From contig PNMM01000001.1 in assembly GCA_013823625.1 (NCBI GenBank), positions 868,001-932,000 on the forward strand: a DNA stretch of 64,000 bases, in the 5' to 3' direction. The translations under genes were made by a program, and so were the position numbers. Shown here in pieces: positions 13,041 to 20,879 of this stretch (the first letter of the stretch is position 1; each line of letters starts with the position of its first letter). The notes under the pieces were generated by a model. That model ran no database searches, was not told the DNA's origin, and saw nothing but the letters and a program-made list of their open reading frames with translations. The DNA comes from Microbacterium sp. GTDB taxonomy: Bacteria; Actinomycetota; Actinomycetes; Actinomycetales; Microbacteriaceae.

Positions 13041-13669
13041 TCCCCTAGCCTCGCACGCCCAGGGTGCGAGTCCGACTGAACGCGGTAGTCGAACCAGCCG
13101 TGGTAGCCATAGACGAGCCCCACACCGGGCATGATCACGCGCACGTCCACGTGCTGGCGCTGCGCAGACTCATCCCACCGCTCGACGAGGGCGACGCGCG
13201 GCCGCACGACCCGCGGAACGCGCCACCAGACGCCGGCGAGTCGCACGCGCACGGCACCCGAACGGGCGACGAGCGCCCCCTCGCGGGCCGACACGTGCAA
13301 CGCCGCTTCGAGTCGGCCGCCGGATCCGAGCGCGTCGACAGCGAGGCCGCGGTGCACGCGCACACGGTCAACCATGACGCGCTCGCGCCGCGCGAAGCGC
13401 AGCGTGCGGGTCGCGCGAATCGCGCCGTCAGCATCCGCTCGATTCTCAATCGTGAACGGGATGCTCACGCCGTGCTCGGGAAACGCAATGCCGAACCGCG
13501 CCGCGACCCAGAGCGCGGGCCGCATCACAGCAGACTGACACCCGGCTTCGGTGAACTCACCCACGCCGATGCCAACCGACCCCATCGGGATCGCTCGAAC
13601 GTAGGCGCGAATTCGTGGGTGCAGCTCGTCGACGTGGTCACCGAGTGCTGCCTCCCACGCCGAGCTCAC
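13037..13669 (-). CDS. DUF4166 domain protein
   Basis: A 210-residue protein that matches my memory of DUF4166: an N-terminal block around the Leu-His-Pro-Arg-Ile-Arg-Ala-Tyr segment (residues 16-23), GVGEFTEAGCQ near 36, FPEHGVSIPFTIENR near 63, and a closing YGYHGWFDYRVQ. No catalytic motif can be named. It is flanked by the DUF885 peptidase-like gene (four bases upstream) and overlaps the TIGR01777 oxidoreductase gene by four bases downstream. Some genomes are said to pair or fuse DUF4166 with NAD-binding domains, which would suit this arrangement; that is recollection and should be treated as such. Confidence 0.75.
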   Translation of the reverse strand: MSSAWEAALGDHVDELHPRIRAYVRAIPMGSVGIGVGEFTEAGCQSAVMRPALWVAARFGIAFPEHGVSIPFTIENRADADGAIRATRTLRFARRERVMVDRVRVHRGLAVDALGSGGRLEAALHVSAREGALVARSGAVRVRLAGVWWRVPRVVRPRVALVERWDESAQRQHVDVRVIMPGVGLVYGYHGWFDYRVQSDSHPGRARLGE

Positions 13670-13673
13670 GGCG

Positions 13674-15353
13674 TCAGCCGAGCAGCGCTGACTTCAGCGT
13701 GTCGAGGCCCACACCACCGAGGTCGAGGGCGTTCTTGTGGAACACCTTGTTCGAGAACGCGGCGCCCTCTTTGGCCTTGTAGGCGTCGCGAATCTGTTCC
13801 CAGATGCGCTGGCCGACCTTGTACGACGGGGCTTGACCGGGCCAGCCGAGATAGCGGTTCACCTCGAAGGTCACGAAGCCGTCGTTCATGTTGACGTTCT
13901 TGCGCATGAACGCGAAAGCGTCGTCGCTCGTCCAGACCGCCCCGGTCTCGGGGTGAATTTTGCCGAGGTGCACGCCGATGTCGAGCACGACGCGTGCGGC
14001 GCGCATGCGCTGACCGTCGAGCATGCCCAAGCGGTCGGCGGGGTCGTCGAGGTAGCCCAGTTCTTCCATGAGGCGCTCGGCGTACAGCGCCCAGCCCTCG
14101 GCGTGTCCGCTCGTGCCCGCGAGGAGGCGACGCCACGAGTTCAACTGTGCGCGGTTGTAGACGGCCTGGCCGATCTGCAGGTGGTGACCGGGAACACCCT
14201 CGTGGTACACCGTCGTCGTTTCGCGCCAGGTATCGAACTCGTCGACGCCCTCGGGGATGCTCCACCACATGCGACCCGGCCGAGAAAAGTCATCCGTGGG
14301 GCCCGTGTAGTAGATCGCCCCGCCCGGGGTCGGCGCGATCATGCACTCGAGCTCCTTCACCGGCTCGGGAATCTCGAAGTGCGTGCGCGAAAGATCGGCG
14401 ATCGCGGTGTCGCTCAGGTTCTGCATCCAGGCCTTGAGGGCCTCGCGCCCGTGCAGCTTGCGCGAGGGGTCTTTCTCGAGGTGCGCGATGGCTTCGGCCA
14501 CGCTCGCACCCGGCAGGATCTCGCCGGCAATGCGGGTCTGCTCGGCGGTCATGCGCGCGAGCTCTTCGATGCCCCACTCGTAGGTTTCGTCGAGGTCGAT
14601 CGTGGCCCCGAGAAAGAGCCGCGACATCAGGCCGTAGAGGTCACGACCGACCGCGTCGTGTTCACGCGCGGCCGGGGCTAGCTCGGTCTCAAGAAAACTC
14701 GCGAAGGTTCCGTAGGCCTCCGCTGCGGCAGCAGCATGGCGAACGAGGTCGGCACGCAGAGAACTCGGCACCTCGCCGCCGTCGATCTCTGCCTCGGCCG
14801 CGAAGCCCGGGAAGAAGCCGTCGGCCGCCGCATTGCGTCGAGCCTGGTCGAGCACCTCGACCACCTGGCGGCGAGCGGGGGTGTTGCCCGCGGCAATGCC
14901 CTCACGCAGGGTCTCGGTGTATCCCTCGAGCGCTCCAGCAACATTGCCGAGCTTGCGGGCGATAACCGCCCAATCGTTCTCCGTCGACGTCGGCATGAGG
15001 TCGAAGATCTCGCGGATGCCCTGCGCGGGTGACGCGATGACGTTGAGGTCGCGCTGATGCCAGCCTGCGTCTGCCAGCTCGCGGTCGAGCGTGAGCGAGG
15101 CCGAGAGATCGGTCACCGTCACGTGGTCGGTCGGATCGGTCGACGTTGCGGCTGACAATTGCGCGAGTGCGGCGCGCGTTGCCACGTCGTACTGAGCGAG
15201 TCCGGCCGGCGAGAAGTCCTGATACTCGTCGTGACGACCCTCGGCGCCGATGTAGATGCCCACATCGGGGCTCAGATCGACGAGCGTGGCAACCCACTGC
15301 TCGGCGATCGCGTCAACGGCTGTAGGGGTACGGTCGGCTGCGCTGTCTGACAT
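13674..15353 (-). CDS. DUF885 family putative metallohydrolase
   Basis: A 559-residue member of the DUF885 family, which resembles zinc metallopeptidases but has no assigned substrate. HEGVPGHH at residues 384-391 supplies the HExxx(G)HH metal site, and GWALYAERLMEELG some 37 residues later supplies the conserved Glu region. No signal peptide is visible, so it is probably cytoplasmic. The ATG at 15353 lies ten bases after the polA stop, with a TAGGCT box seven bases before it. It leads a small cluster with the DUF4166 and oxidoreductase genes. Confidence 0.88.
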   Translation of the reverse strand: MSDSAADRTPTAVDAIAEQWVATLVDLSPDVGIYIGAEGRHDEYQDFSPAGLAQYDVATRAALAQLSAATSTDPTDHVTVTDLSASLTLDRELADAGWHQRDLNVIASPAQGIREIFDLMPTSTENDWAVIARKLGNVAGALEGYTETLREGIAAGNTPARRQVVEVLDQARRNAAADGFFPGFAAEAEIDGGEVPSSLRADLVRHAAAAAEAYGTFASFLETELAPAAREHDAVGRDLYGLMSRLFLGATIDLDETYEWGIEELARMTAEQTRIAGEILPGASVAEAIAHLEKDPSRKLHGREALKAWMQNLSDTAIADLSRTHFEIPEPVKELECMIAPTPGGAIYYTGPTDDFSRPGRMWWSIPEGVDEFDTWRETTTVYHEGVPGHHLQIGQAVYNRAQLNSWRRLLAGTSGHAEGWALYAERLMEELGYLDDPADRLGMLDGQRMRAARVVLDIGVHLGKIHPETGAVWTSDDAFAFMRKNVNMNDGFVTFEVNRYLGWPGQAPSYKVGQRIWEQIRDAYKAKEGAAFSNKVFHKNALDLGGVGLDTLKSALLG

Positions 15354-15360
15354 GCCGACG

Positions 15361-15366
15361 AGCCTA
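15361..15366 (-). promoter_or_regulatory. TAGGCT -10-like box formed by the polA stop, before the DUF885 gene
   Basis: The polA TAG (15364-15366) opens a TANNNT hexamer ending seven bases before the ATG at 15353. It could give a leaderless message for the DUF885-DUF4166-oxidoreductase cluster. Confidence 0.35.
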
Positions 15367-18018
15367 GTGCGCGGCCTCGTTCCAGTCGCGGCCCACGCCG
15401 ACTTGAACCTCGAGAGGCACCGCGAGCTCAGCAGCAGAGCTCATGCGCGTGCGCACGATTGCCTCGAGGGCGTCGCGCTCACCCGGAGCAACCTCAAACA
15501 CGAGTTCGTCGTGAACTTGCAGCAGCATGCGCGAGCGGAGGGCATCCCGCGCCATGTCGGCAGCTACGCCGTTCATGGCGATCTTCATGATGTCGGCGGC
15601 CGAGCCCTGAATCGGGGCGTTGAGAGCCTGACGCTCGGCGTTCTCGCGCAACACGCGGTTGGGGCTCTTGAGGTCGGGGAACGGGCGGCGGCGGCCGAAG
15701 ATCGTTTCGGTGTAGCCGTCTTCTTTCGCCTGTGCCACGACGCTGCGCAAATACTCACGAACGGCGCCAAAGCGGGCGAAGTAGTCGGTCATGAGTTGCT
15801 TTGCCTCGGCCGACTCAATGCGCAATTGCTTGCTGAGGCCGAAGGCGCTGAGCCCGTAGGCGAGGCCGTAGCTCATGGCCTTGACCTTCGTGCGCATGTC
15901 GCTCGTGACGTCGGCGGGCTCGACCCCAAAGATGCGCGCGCCCACAAAGCGGTGAAGGTCTTCTCCCGATCGGAACGCCTCGATGAGCCCCTCGTCGCCC
16001 GAAAGGTGCGCCATGATGCGCATCTCGATCTGCGAGTAGTCGGCCGTCAGCAGGCTCTCGAAACGCTCCCCCGCTCGGAAGGCCGCGCGAATGCGGTGGC
16101 CCACCTCGGTGCGCACGGGAATGTTCTGCAGGTTCGGGTCGGTCGACGAGATGCGGCCCGTGGTGGTTCCCGTCTGGTCGTAGGTGGTGTGGATGCGCCC
16201 ATCGCTCGCGATCGCCGTCGTGAGCGTCTCAACAATCTGCCGCAACTTGGTCGCGTCGCGGTGCTGCAGCAAGAGACCGAGGAAGGGGTGCGGATGCGCC
16301 TCTTGCAAATCGGCAAGAGCCGCGGCGTCGGTCGAGTACCCCGTCTTCGTCGCTCGAGTCTTGGGCATTCCCAGTTCTTCGAAGAGCACCTCTTGTAGTT
16401 GCTTGGGTGAGCCGAGATTCACCTCGCGGCCGATCTCGGCGTAAGCCTGCTGGGCAAGCTGAGCGGTTGTCTCCCCCAGTTCGCTATTGAGTGCGTCGAG
16501 CGCTGCTCGATCGACGGTGATTCCGGTGCGCTGCATGAGCGACAACACGGGCGCACTGGGGAGGTCGATCTCGGCGAGCACGCGCTCACTCGTGCCGGGC
16601 AGAGACTGTCGCTGCTCGGCGACGAGCCGGTGCACGAACCACGCGACCGTCGCGGGGCTGAGGCCCTCGGTGTCAGGCACAAGTTGGTTCGGGTCAGCCT
16701 GCGGCATGGATTCGCCGAGAACGTCGTGCACGAGGTCGACGAGGTCGTACGACTTCGCACCGGGGCGTTCGAGCCACGCGGCGAGGCGGGTATCCCACAC
16801 GACTCCGGCCAGCGAGATGTCGAGGGCTGCGAGCACCGTCGTGGCCGACTTGGTGTCGGCGAGCAGCTTGGGCGCATCGCTCGACAGCCACGCTTCGAGG
16901 GCGGCATAGTCGGGCCGGTGCGCGGCCCAGTTGACCTGCACGGTCTCAGTAGCGGTCGCGAGACCGAAAGCAGCGAGTTGGCCGTGGGGGGCATCCACGA
17001 TCACGGCGACGTCGTTGCCGGCGGTCGACTCGAGCCACTTCGCGAGCTCTTCGTCGACGAGAGTGCGCACGATCGGAAGGTCGGTGCGGGGGGCGGCTTC
17101 GGCCGGCTCGCCCATGTCGGCGCCCTCGGCCTCAGCAATCTTGAGCACGCGCTCGGTCAAGGTTCGGAACTGCAAACGCTCGAAGACCTGCTTGACAGCA
17201 GGAACATCCATCGGCCGACGGTCGAGGTCGTGCGGGCCGACTGGCAGTTCGAGATCGGTCACGAGACGGTTGAGTCGGCGATTGCGCTCGGCACGGTCAC
17301 GCTGCTCGCGAAGGTTCGTGCCGACGACCCCACCAATCTCGTCGATGTGTTCCCAGAGCCCGTCGAGTGAGCCGTACTGGGTGATCCACTTGACGGCGGT
17401 TTTCTCGCCGACCTTGTCGATGCCCGGCAGGTTATCGCTCGTCTCGCCCACGAGGGCCGCGATCTCGGGGTACTGCTCGGGGTTGATTCCGTACCGCTCG
17501 CGCACGGCATCGGGGTCGTATCGCTTGAGCTCGGCGACTCCCCGCGCATTCGGGTAGAGCAGAGTGACGTCATCGGTCACGAGTTGAATCGTGTCGCGGT
17601 CGCCCGAGACCACGAGCACCCGAAAGCCTTCCGAGGCCGCGCGCGTGGCGAGCGTGGCGAGGATGTCGTCGGCCTCGAAGTCTTCTTTCGTGATGGTCGG
17701 AATGCTCATGGCTGCGAGTGCCTCTTGCAACAGAGGAACTTGCCCCTTGAACTCGGGGGGCGTCTCGCCACGGGTGCCCTTGTACTCCGGGTACTCGCGC
17801 GTGCGGAATGAGAAGCGAGAGATGTCGAACGCAACCGCCACGTGGGTCGGCTTCTCTTTCGCCAACAAGCTCAAGAACATCGACAGGAAGCCGTGGATGG
17901 CATTGGTGTGCTGACCATCGCGCGTGACGAAACTGTCGATCGGCAGCGCGTAGAACGCCCGAAAGGCCAGCGAGTGGCCGTCGACGATGAGAAGGGTAGG
18001 CTTTGCGGAGTCCGTCAC
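15364..18018 (-). CDS. polA: DNA polymerase I
   Basis: An 884-residue DNA polymerase I for Okazaki-fragment maturation and repair synthesis. The N-terminal 5'-nuclease domain spans residues 1 to about 290 (DGHSLAFRAFYA; EADDILATLA). The middle 3'-5' exonuclease fold lacks the DxE, D and YxxxD acidic residues (AVIVDAPHG, LLADTKSATT), so it should not proofread. The polymerase domain has DYSQIEMR with D660, O-helix R709/K713/Y717, and HDE with D837. Tyr717 replaces the Phe762 of E. coli. The GTG start is preceded six bases upstream by TAGGCT. Confidence 0.97.
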   Translation of the reverse strand: MTDSAKPTLLIVDGHSLAFRAFYALPIDSFVTRDGQHTNAIHGFLSMFLSLLAKEKPTHVAVAFDISRFSFRTREYPEYKGTRGETPPEFKGQVPLLQEALAAMSIPTITKEDFEADDILATLATRAASEGFRVLVVSGDRDTIQLVTDDVTLLYPNARGVAELKRYDPDAVRERYGINPEQYPEIAALVGETSDNLPGIDKVGEKTAVKWITQYGSLDGLWEHIDEIGGVVGTNLREQRDRAERNRRLNRLVTDLELPVGPHDLDRRPMDVPAVKQVFERLQFRTLTERVLKIAEAEGADMGEPAEAAPRTDLPIVRTLVDEELAKWLESTAGNDVAVIVDAPHGQLAAFGLATATETVQVNWAAHRPDYAALEAWLSSDAPKLLADTKSATTVLAALDISLAGVVWDTRLAAWLERPGAKSYDLVDLVHDVLGESMPQADPNQLVPDTEGLSPATVAWFVHRLVAEQRQSLPGTSERVLAEIDLPSAPVLSLMQRTGITVDRAALDALNSELGETTAQLAQQAYAEIGREVNLGSPKQLQEVLFEELGMPKTRATKTGYSTDAAALADLQEAHPHPFLGLLLQHRDATKLRQIVETLTTAIASDGRIHTTYDQTGTTTGRISSTDPNLQNIPVRTEVGHRIRAAFRAGERFESLLTADYSQIEMRIMAHLSGDEGLIEAFRSGEDLHRFVGARIFGVEPADVTSDMRTKVKAMSYGLAYGLSAFGLSKQLRIESAEAKQLMTDYFARFGAVREYLRSVVAQAKEDGYTETIFGRRRPFPDLKSPNRVLRENAERQALNAPIQGSAADIMKIAMNGVAADMARDALRSRMLLQVHDELVFEVAPGERDALEAIVRTRMSSAAELAVPLEVQVGVGRDWNEAAH

Positions 18019-18024
18019 GGGGCC

Positions 18025-18030
18025 AGCCTA
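18025..18030 (-). promoter_or_regulatory. polA: TAGGCT -10-like box, leaderless polA start
   Basis: The minus strand reads TAGGCT, six bases, then the polA GTG at 18018. No ribosome site is visible. The 80-base gap is divergent with the thioesterase gene. Confidence 0.45.
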
Positions 18031-18098
18031 GCGACGCACGCCGACGCGGTGGCCCTGAGCAGAACACCCGCCGAACTCCCGCGAACGCCGAGGACTCC

Positions 18099-18524
18099 AT
18101 GACGCTGCTGCCCCCCGACCTCGACCCCGAGCTGTATGAGCGCCTCGTCTCAACCGGTGGCGGTGCGCTCTGCCAAAAGATGGGCATCGAGTTTCTCGAG
18201 CTCTCGGCCGAACGATCGGTTGCGACGATGCCCGTCGCCGGCAACACCCAAGTGATCGGGCTGTTGCACGGCGGTGCTCACGTGGTGCTCGGCGAAAGCC
18301 TCGGGTCGATCTCGTCGGCCATCCACGCCGGAGCCGGGCGTTACGCCGTCGGCATCGAGATCAACGCGACCCACAATCGATCGATCACCGAGGGCCTCGT
18401 CACCGCAACCTGCACGGCGCTCGTACTAGGCCGCACGCTGTGCACCCACGAGATCGTCATGACCGACGATCAGGGCAGAAGGCTCTCAACGGTGCGCATG
18501 ACCAACATGCTGCGCGACCGCTGA
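18099..18524 (+). CDS. PaaI-type hotdog-fold thioesterase
   Basis: A 141-residue hotdog protein of the PaaI/DUF4442-like acyl-CoA thioesterase group. The signature LLHGGAHVVLGESLGS lies near residue 55, followed by VGIEINATHNRSI and a TCTALVLGRT strand pair. In this family the conserved Glu/Asp in the HGG...E helix (here within HVVLGES) activates water. The substrate is unknown; a 1,4-dihydroxy-2-naphthoyl-CoA or phenylacetyl-CoA type role is possible. ATG 18099 is chosen because homology begins there and AGGA precedes it. It is convergent with the response regulator, with only four bases between stops. Confidence 0.88.
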   Translation: MTLLPPDLDPELYERLVSTGGGALCQKMGIEFLELSAERSVATMPVAGNTQVIGLLHGGAHVVLGESLGSISSAIHAGAGRYAVGIEINATHNRSITEGLVTATCTALVLGRTLCTHEIVMTDDQGRRLSTVRMTNMLRDR

Positions 18525-18528
18525 CGAC

Positions 18529-19185
18529 CTACTCGTCGCTCGACGCGTCCTCGTCGCCGGCGGCGGGCTTCTTCGGAGCGTCTTTCTTCGACGCCAGCTG
18601 ATCGATGATCGCCTGCGCGACGGCCTGCATGGTCGTGCGACGGTCCATCGAGGCCTTCTGAATCCAGCGGAATGCTTCCGGCTCGGTGAGCCCCATACGC
18701 TCGTTGAGCAAACCCTTGGCCCGATCAACAAGCTTGCGCGTCTCGAACCGTTCGACGAGATCGGCGACCTCGGCCTCGAGAGTCAAGATCTGCTGGTACC
18801 GGCTGAGCGCGACCTCGATTGCGGGCAGCAGGTCGTTGGGAGTGAAGGGCTTCACCACGTAAGCGAGAGCCCCCGCCTCGACGGCCTGCTCGACAAGCTC
18901 TTTCTGGCTGAACGCCGTGAGCAGCACCACGGGAGCGATGTGGTTCTCGCTCAGACGCTTGGCGGCTTCAATGCCGTCGAGCTGCGGCATGCGGATGTCC
19001 ATGATCACGAGATCGGGGCGAAGCTCAGTCGCGAGCGCAACAGCCGTCTCACCGTCACCCGCTTCGCCCACGACATCAAAGCCGTTGTCGCGCAGAATTT
19101 CGACGATGTCCATGCGAATCAGCGACTCATCTTCAGCGACGACGACACGACGGGGGGCTGCTGCAGACATATCCTGGTCACTCAC
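18529..19185 (-). CDS. pdtaR: ANTAR-domain response regulator (PdtaR-like)
   Basis: A 218-residue response regulator with a receiver domain and an RNA-binding ANTAR domain, which act by transcription antitermination. Receiver residues are E18/D19, phosphoacceptor D63 in IMDIRMPQ, T90 and K112. The ANTAR helices cover about 140-200 (KLVDRAKGLLNERMGLTEPE, AFRWIQKASMDRR). A Lys/Ala/Asp-rich tail follows. M. tuberculosis PdtaR sits in the same neighbourhood between pyk and polA, which supports the name. Its usual partner histidine kinase PdtaS is not in the window. The GTG start is followed by an in-frame ATG at 19170, which is a less likely start. Confidence 0.94.
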   Translation of the reverse strand: MSDQDMSAAAPRRVVVAEDESLIRMDIVEILRDNGFDVVGEAGDGETAVALATELRPDLVIMDIRMPQLDGIEAAKRLSENHIAPVVLLTAFSQKELVEQAVEAGALAYVVKPFTPNDLLPAIEVALSRYQQILTLEAEVADLVERFETRKLVDRAKGLLNERMGLTEPEAFRWIQKASMDRRTTMQAVAQAIIDQLASKKDAPKKPAAGDEDASSDE

Positions 19186-19196
19186 CCGACCGAGCC

Positions 19197-19203
19197 TACG
19201 GTA
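19197..19203. promoter_or_regulatory. Overlapping divergent -10-like boxes for pdtaR and tRNA-Leu
   Basis: The heptamer tacggta gives TACGGT on the plus strand (19197-19202) and TACCGT on the minus strand (19203-19198). The minus box is 12 bases from the pdtaR GTG and the plus box 32 bases from the tRNA 5' end. One near-palindromic element may therefore serve both directions. No good -35 is seen on either side. Confidence 0.3.
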
Positions 19204-19234
19204 TCGTCAGTGCCCGAGGGTTGAGATAACCCGA

Positions 19235-19317
19235 GCCGGCTTGGCGGAATGGCAGACGCGGCGCACTCAAAATGCGTTGTCCGTGAGGACGTGTGGGTTC
19301 AAGTCCCACAGCCGGTA
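19235..19317 (+). tRNA. tRNA-Leu(CAA)
   Basis: A complete 83-base cloverleaf. The acceptor arms GCCGGCT and AGCCGGT pair (one G-U), followed by discriminator A. The D arm contains GGCGGAATGGCAGA. The anticodon stem GCGCA/TGCGT encloses loop CTCAAAA, giving anticodon CAA for UUG codons. A long variable arm (TTGTCCGTGAGGACGT region) marks a class II tRNA, as expected for Leu. The T arm GTGGGTTCAAGTCCCAC is perfect. CCA is not encoded. A terminator hairpin follows after eight bases. Confidence 0.97.
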
Positions 19318-19325
19318 CAAGAACG

Positions 19326-19361
19326 ATGAGGGCCCGCATCCATCAGGATGCGGGCCCTCAT
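19326..19361. terminator. Bidirectional terminator between tRNA-Leu and pyk
   Basis: A perfect 16-base-pair inverted repeat (19326-19341, 19346-19361) with an ATCA loop. It lies just after the tRNA on the plus strand and just after the pyk stop (19378) on the minus strand, so it can end both transcripts. No strong T-tract follows. Confidence 0.85.
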
Positions 19362-19377
19362 TCGTGACGATGGCCGA

Positions 19378-20835
19378 TCAGTCGGAGTGGTCGCCACTCT
19401 CCCAGACCGGAGCCGCCGCGTTGATCGCGTCGCCGACGACGTGCACGCGCAAGTCGTTCGTCGACCCGGCGATTCCGGGAGGCGAACCCGAGATGACGAC
19501 GACCTTGTCACCGACCTCCGCGAGGCCCTCTCGCAAGAGAACCTCGTCAACCTGACGGTACATGGCGTCCGTGTGCGTCACGCGCTCGACGAGGAACGAC
19601 TCGATGCCCCACGTAAGCGACATGCGGCGCGCGATCGCCTCGGAGGGCGTAAACGCCTTCATCGGGATGCGGAACCGCAGCCGCGACATGCGACGAGCCG
19701 AATCGCCCGACTCGGTGAACACGCACACGTACTTGGCGTCAACGAAGTCAGCGACCTCAGCGGCCGCAAGAGTGATCGCACCACCCTGCGTGCGGGGCTT
19801 GGTGCCCAACGGAGGAATGCGCTCGAGCCCGTGTTCTTCGGTTGACGCCACGATGCGGGCCATGGTCGAGACCGTGATGACCGGGAACTCGCCCACGCTC
19901 GTCTCACCGCTCAACATCACGGCGTCGGCGCCATCGAGCACGGCGTTCGCGACGTCTGACGTTTCGGCGCGCGTCGGAATCGGGTTGCTGATCATCGACT
20001 CGAGCATTTGCGTCGCGACGATGACCGGCTTGGCCATGCGACGAGCGAGCTCGACGGCGCGCTTCTGCACGATCGGCACGGCTTCGAGCGGCAACTCAAC
20101 ACCGAGGTCTCCGCGCGCCACCATGATGCCGTCGAAGGCCTCGATGATCTCTTCGAGAGCATCCACCGCCTGGGGCTTTTCGATCTTGGCGATGACGGGA
20201 ACCGTCACGCCCTCTTCGCGCATGATCTCGTGCACGCGCGTGACGTCTGAGGCGTTGCGCACGAACGAGAGCGCGATGTAGTCAGCGCCGAGCTTGAGGC
20301 CCCAGCGCAGGTCGTCTTCGTCTTTCTCCGACAGGGCGGGAACGTTGACGGCAACGCCCGGGAGGTTGATGCCCTTGTTGTTCGAGACAGGGCCGGCAAC
20401 GATGACCTGCGTGCGCACGCGCACGCCATCGGTGTCGAGCACCTGCACCTTGACCTTGCCGTCGTCGATGAGCAAGTAGTCGCCCGGCTTGACGTCAGCG
20501 GGCAGGCCCTTGAACGTCGTGCCAACGAGCTCTTTCGTGCCGACGACGTCCTCGGTCGTGATGGTGAAGATGTCACCCTCAGCGAGATCGTGCGGGCCGT
20601 TCTCAAACTTTCCGAGGCGAATCTTGGGGCCCTGCAGGTCAACGAGCACGGCGACCGGGCTGCCCGCGTCGGCCGCGGCCTGTCGAACGTTGCGATAGAC
20701 CTCTTCGTGCACCTCATAGCTACCGTGGCTGAGGTTCATGCGGGCGACGTTGACGCCCGCTTCGATGATGGCCCGGATGTTCTCATAGCTGGATGTCGCC
20801 GGCCCGAGGGTGGCAACGATCTTTGCGCGTCTCAT
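19378..20835 (-). CDS. pyk: Pyruvate kinase
   Basis: A 485-residue pyruvate kinase, converting phosphoenolpyruvate and ADP to pyruvate and ATP. Motifs in order: KIVATLGPAT near the N-terminus, ARMNLSHGSYE near 31, LQGPKIRLG near 69, the PEP-site Lys in VIAKIEKPQAVD, metal-binding MVARGDLGVE and VATQMLESM. The C-terminal regulatory domain is present (FTESGDSARRMSR). The ATG has AGGA six bases upstream. It is separated from gltD by 44 bases, and ends at the bidirectional terminator. Length is normal. Confidence 0.97.
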   Translation of the reverse strand: MRRAKIVATLGPATSSYENIRAIIEAGVNVARMNLSHGSYEVHEEVYRNVRQAAADAGSPVAVLVDLQGPKIRLGKFENGPHDLAEGDIFTITTEDVVGTKELVGTTFKGLPADVKPGDYLLIDDGKVKVQVLDTDGVRVRTQVIVAGPVSNNKGINLPGVAVNVPALSEKDEDDLRWGLKLGADYIALSFVRNASDVTRVHEIMREEGVTVPVIAKIEKPQAVDALEEIIEAFDGIMVARGDLGVELPLEAVPIVQKRAVELARRMAKPVIVATQMLESMISNPIPTRAETSDVANAVLDGADAVMLSGETSVGEFPVITVSTMARIVASTEEHGLERIPPLGTKPRTQGGAITLAAAEVADFVDAKYVCVFTESGDSARRMSRLRFRIPMKAFTPSEAIARRMSLTWGIESFLVERVTHTDAMYRQVDEVLLREGLAEVGDKVVVISGSPPGIAGSTNDLRVHVVGDAINAAAPVWESGDHSD

Positions 20836-20879
20836 GGTGTCCTTCAGTGGGGGGTGGTGGTAGAGGTGATGCGGGGGTG

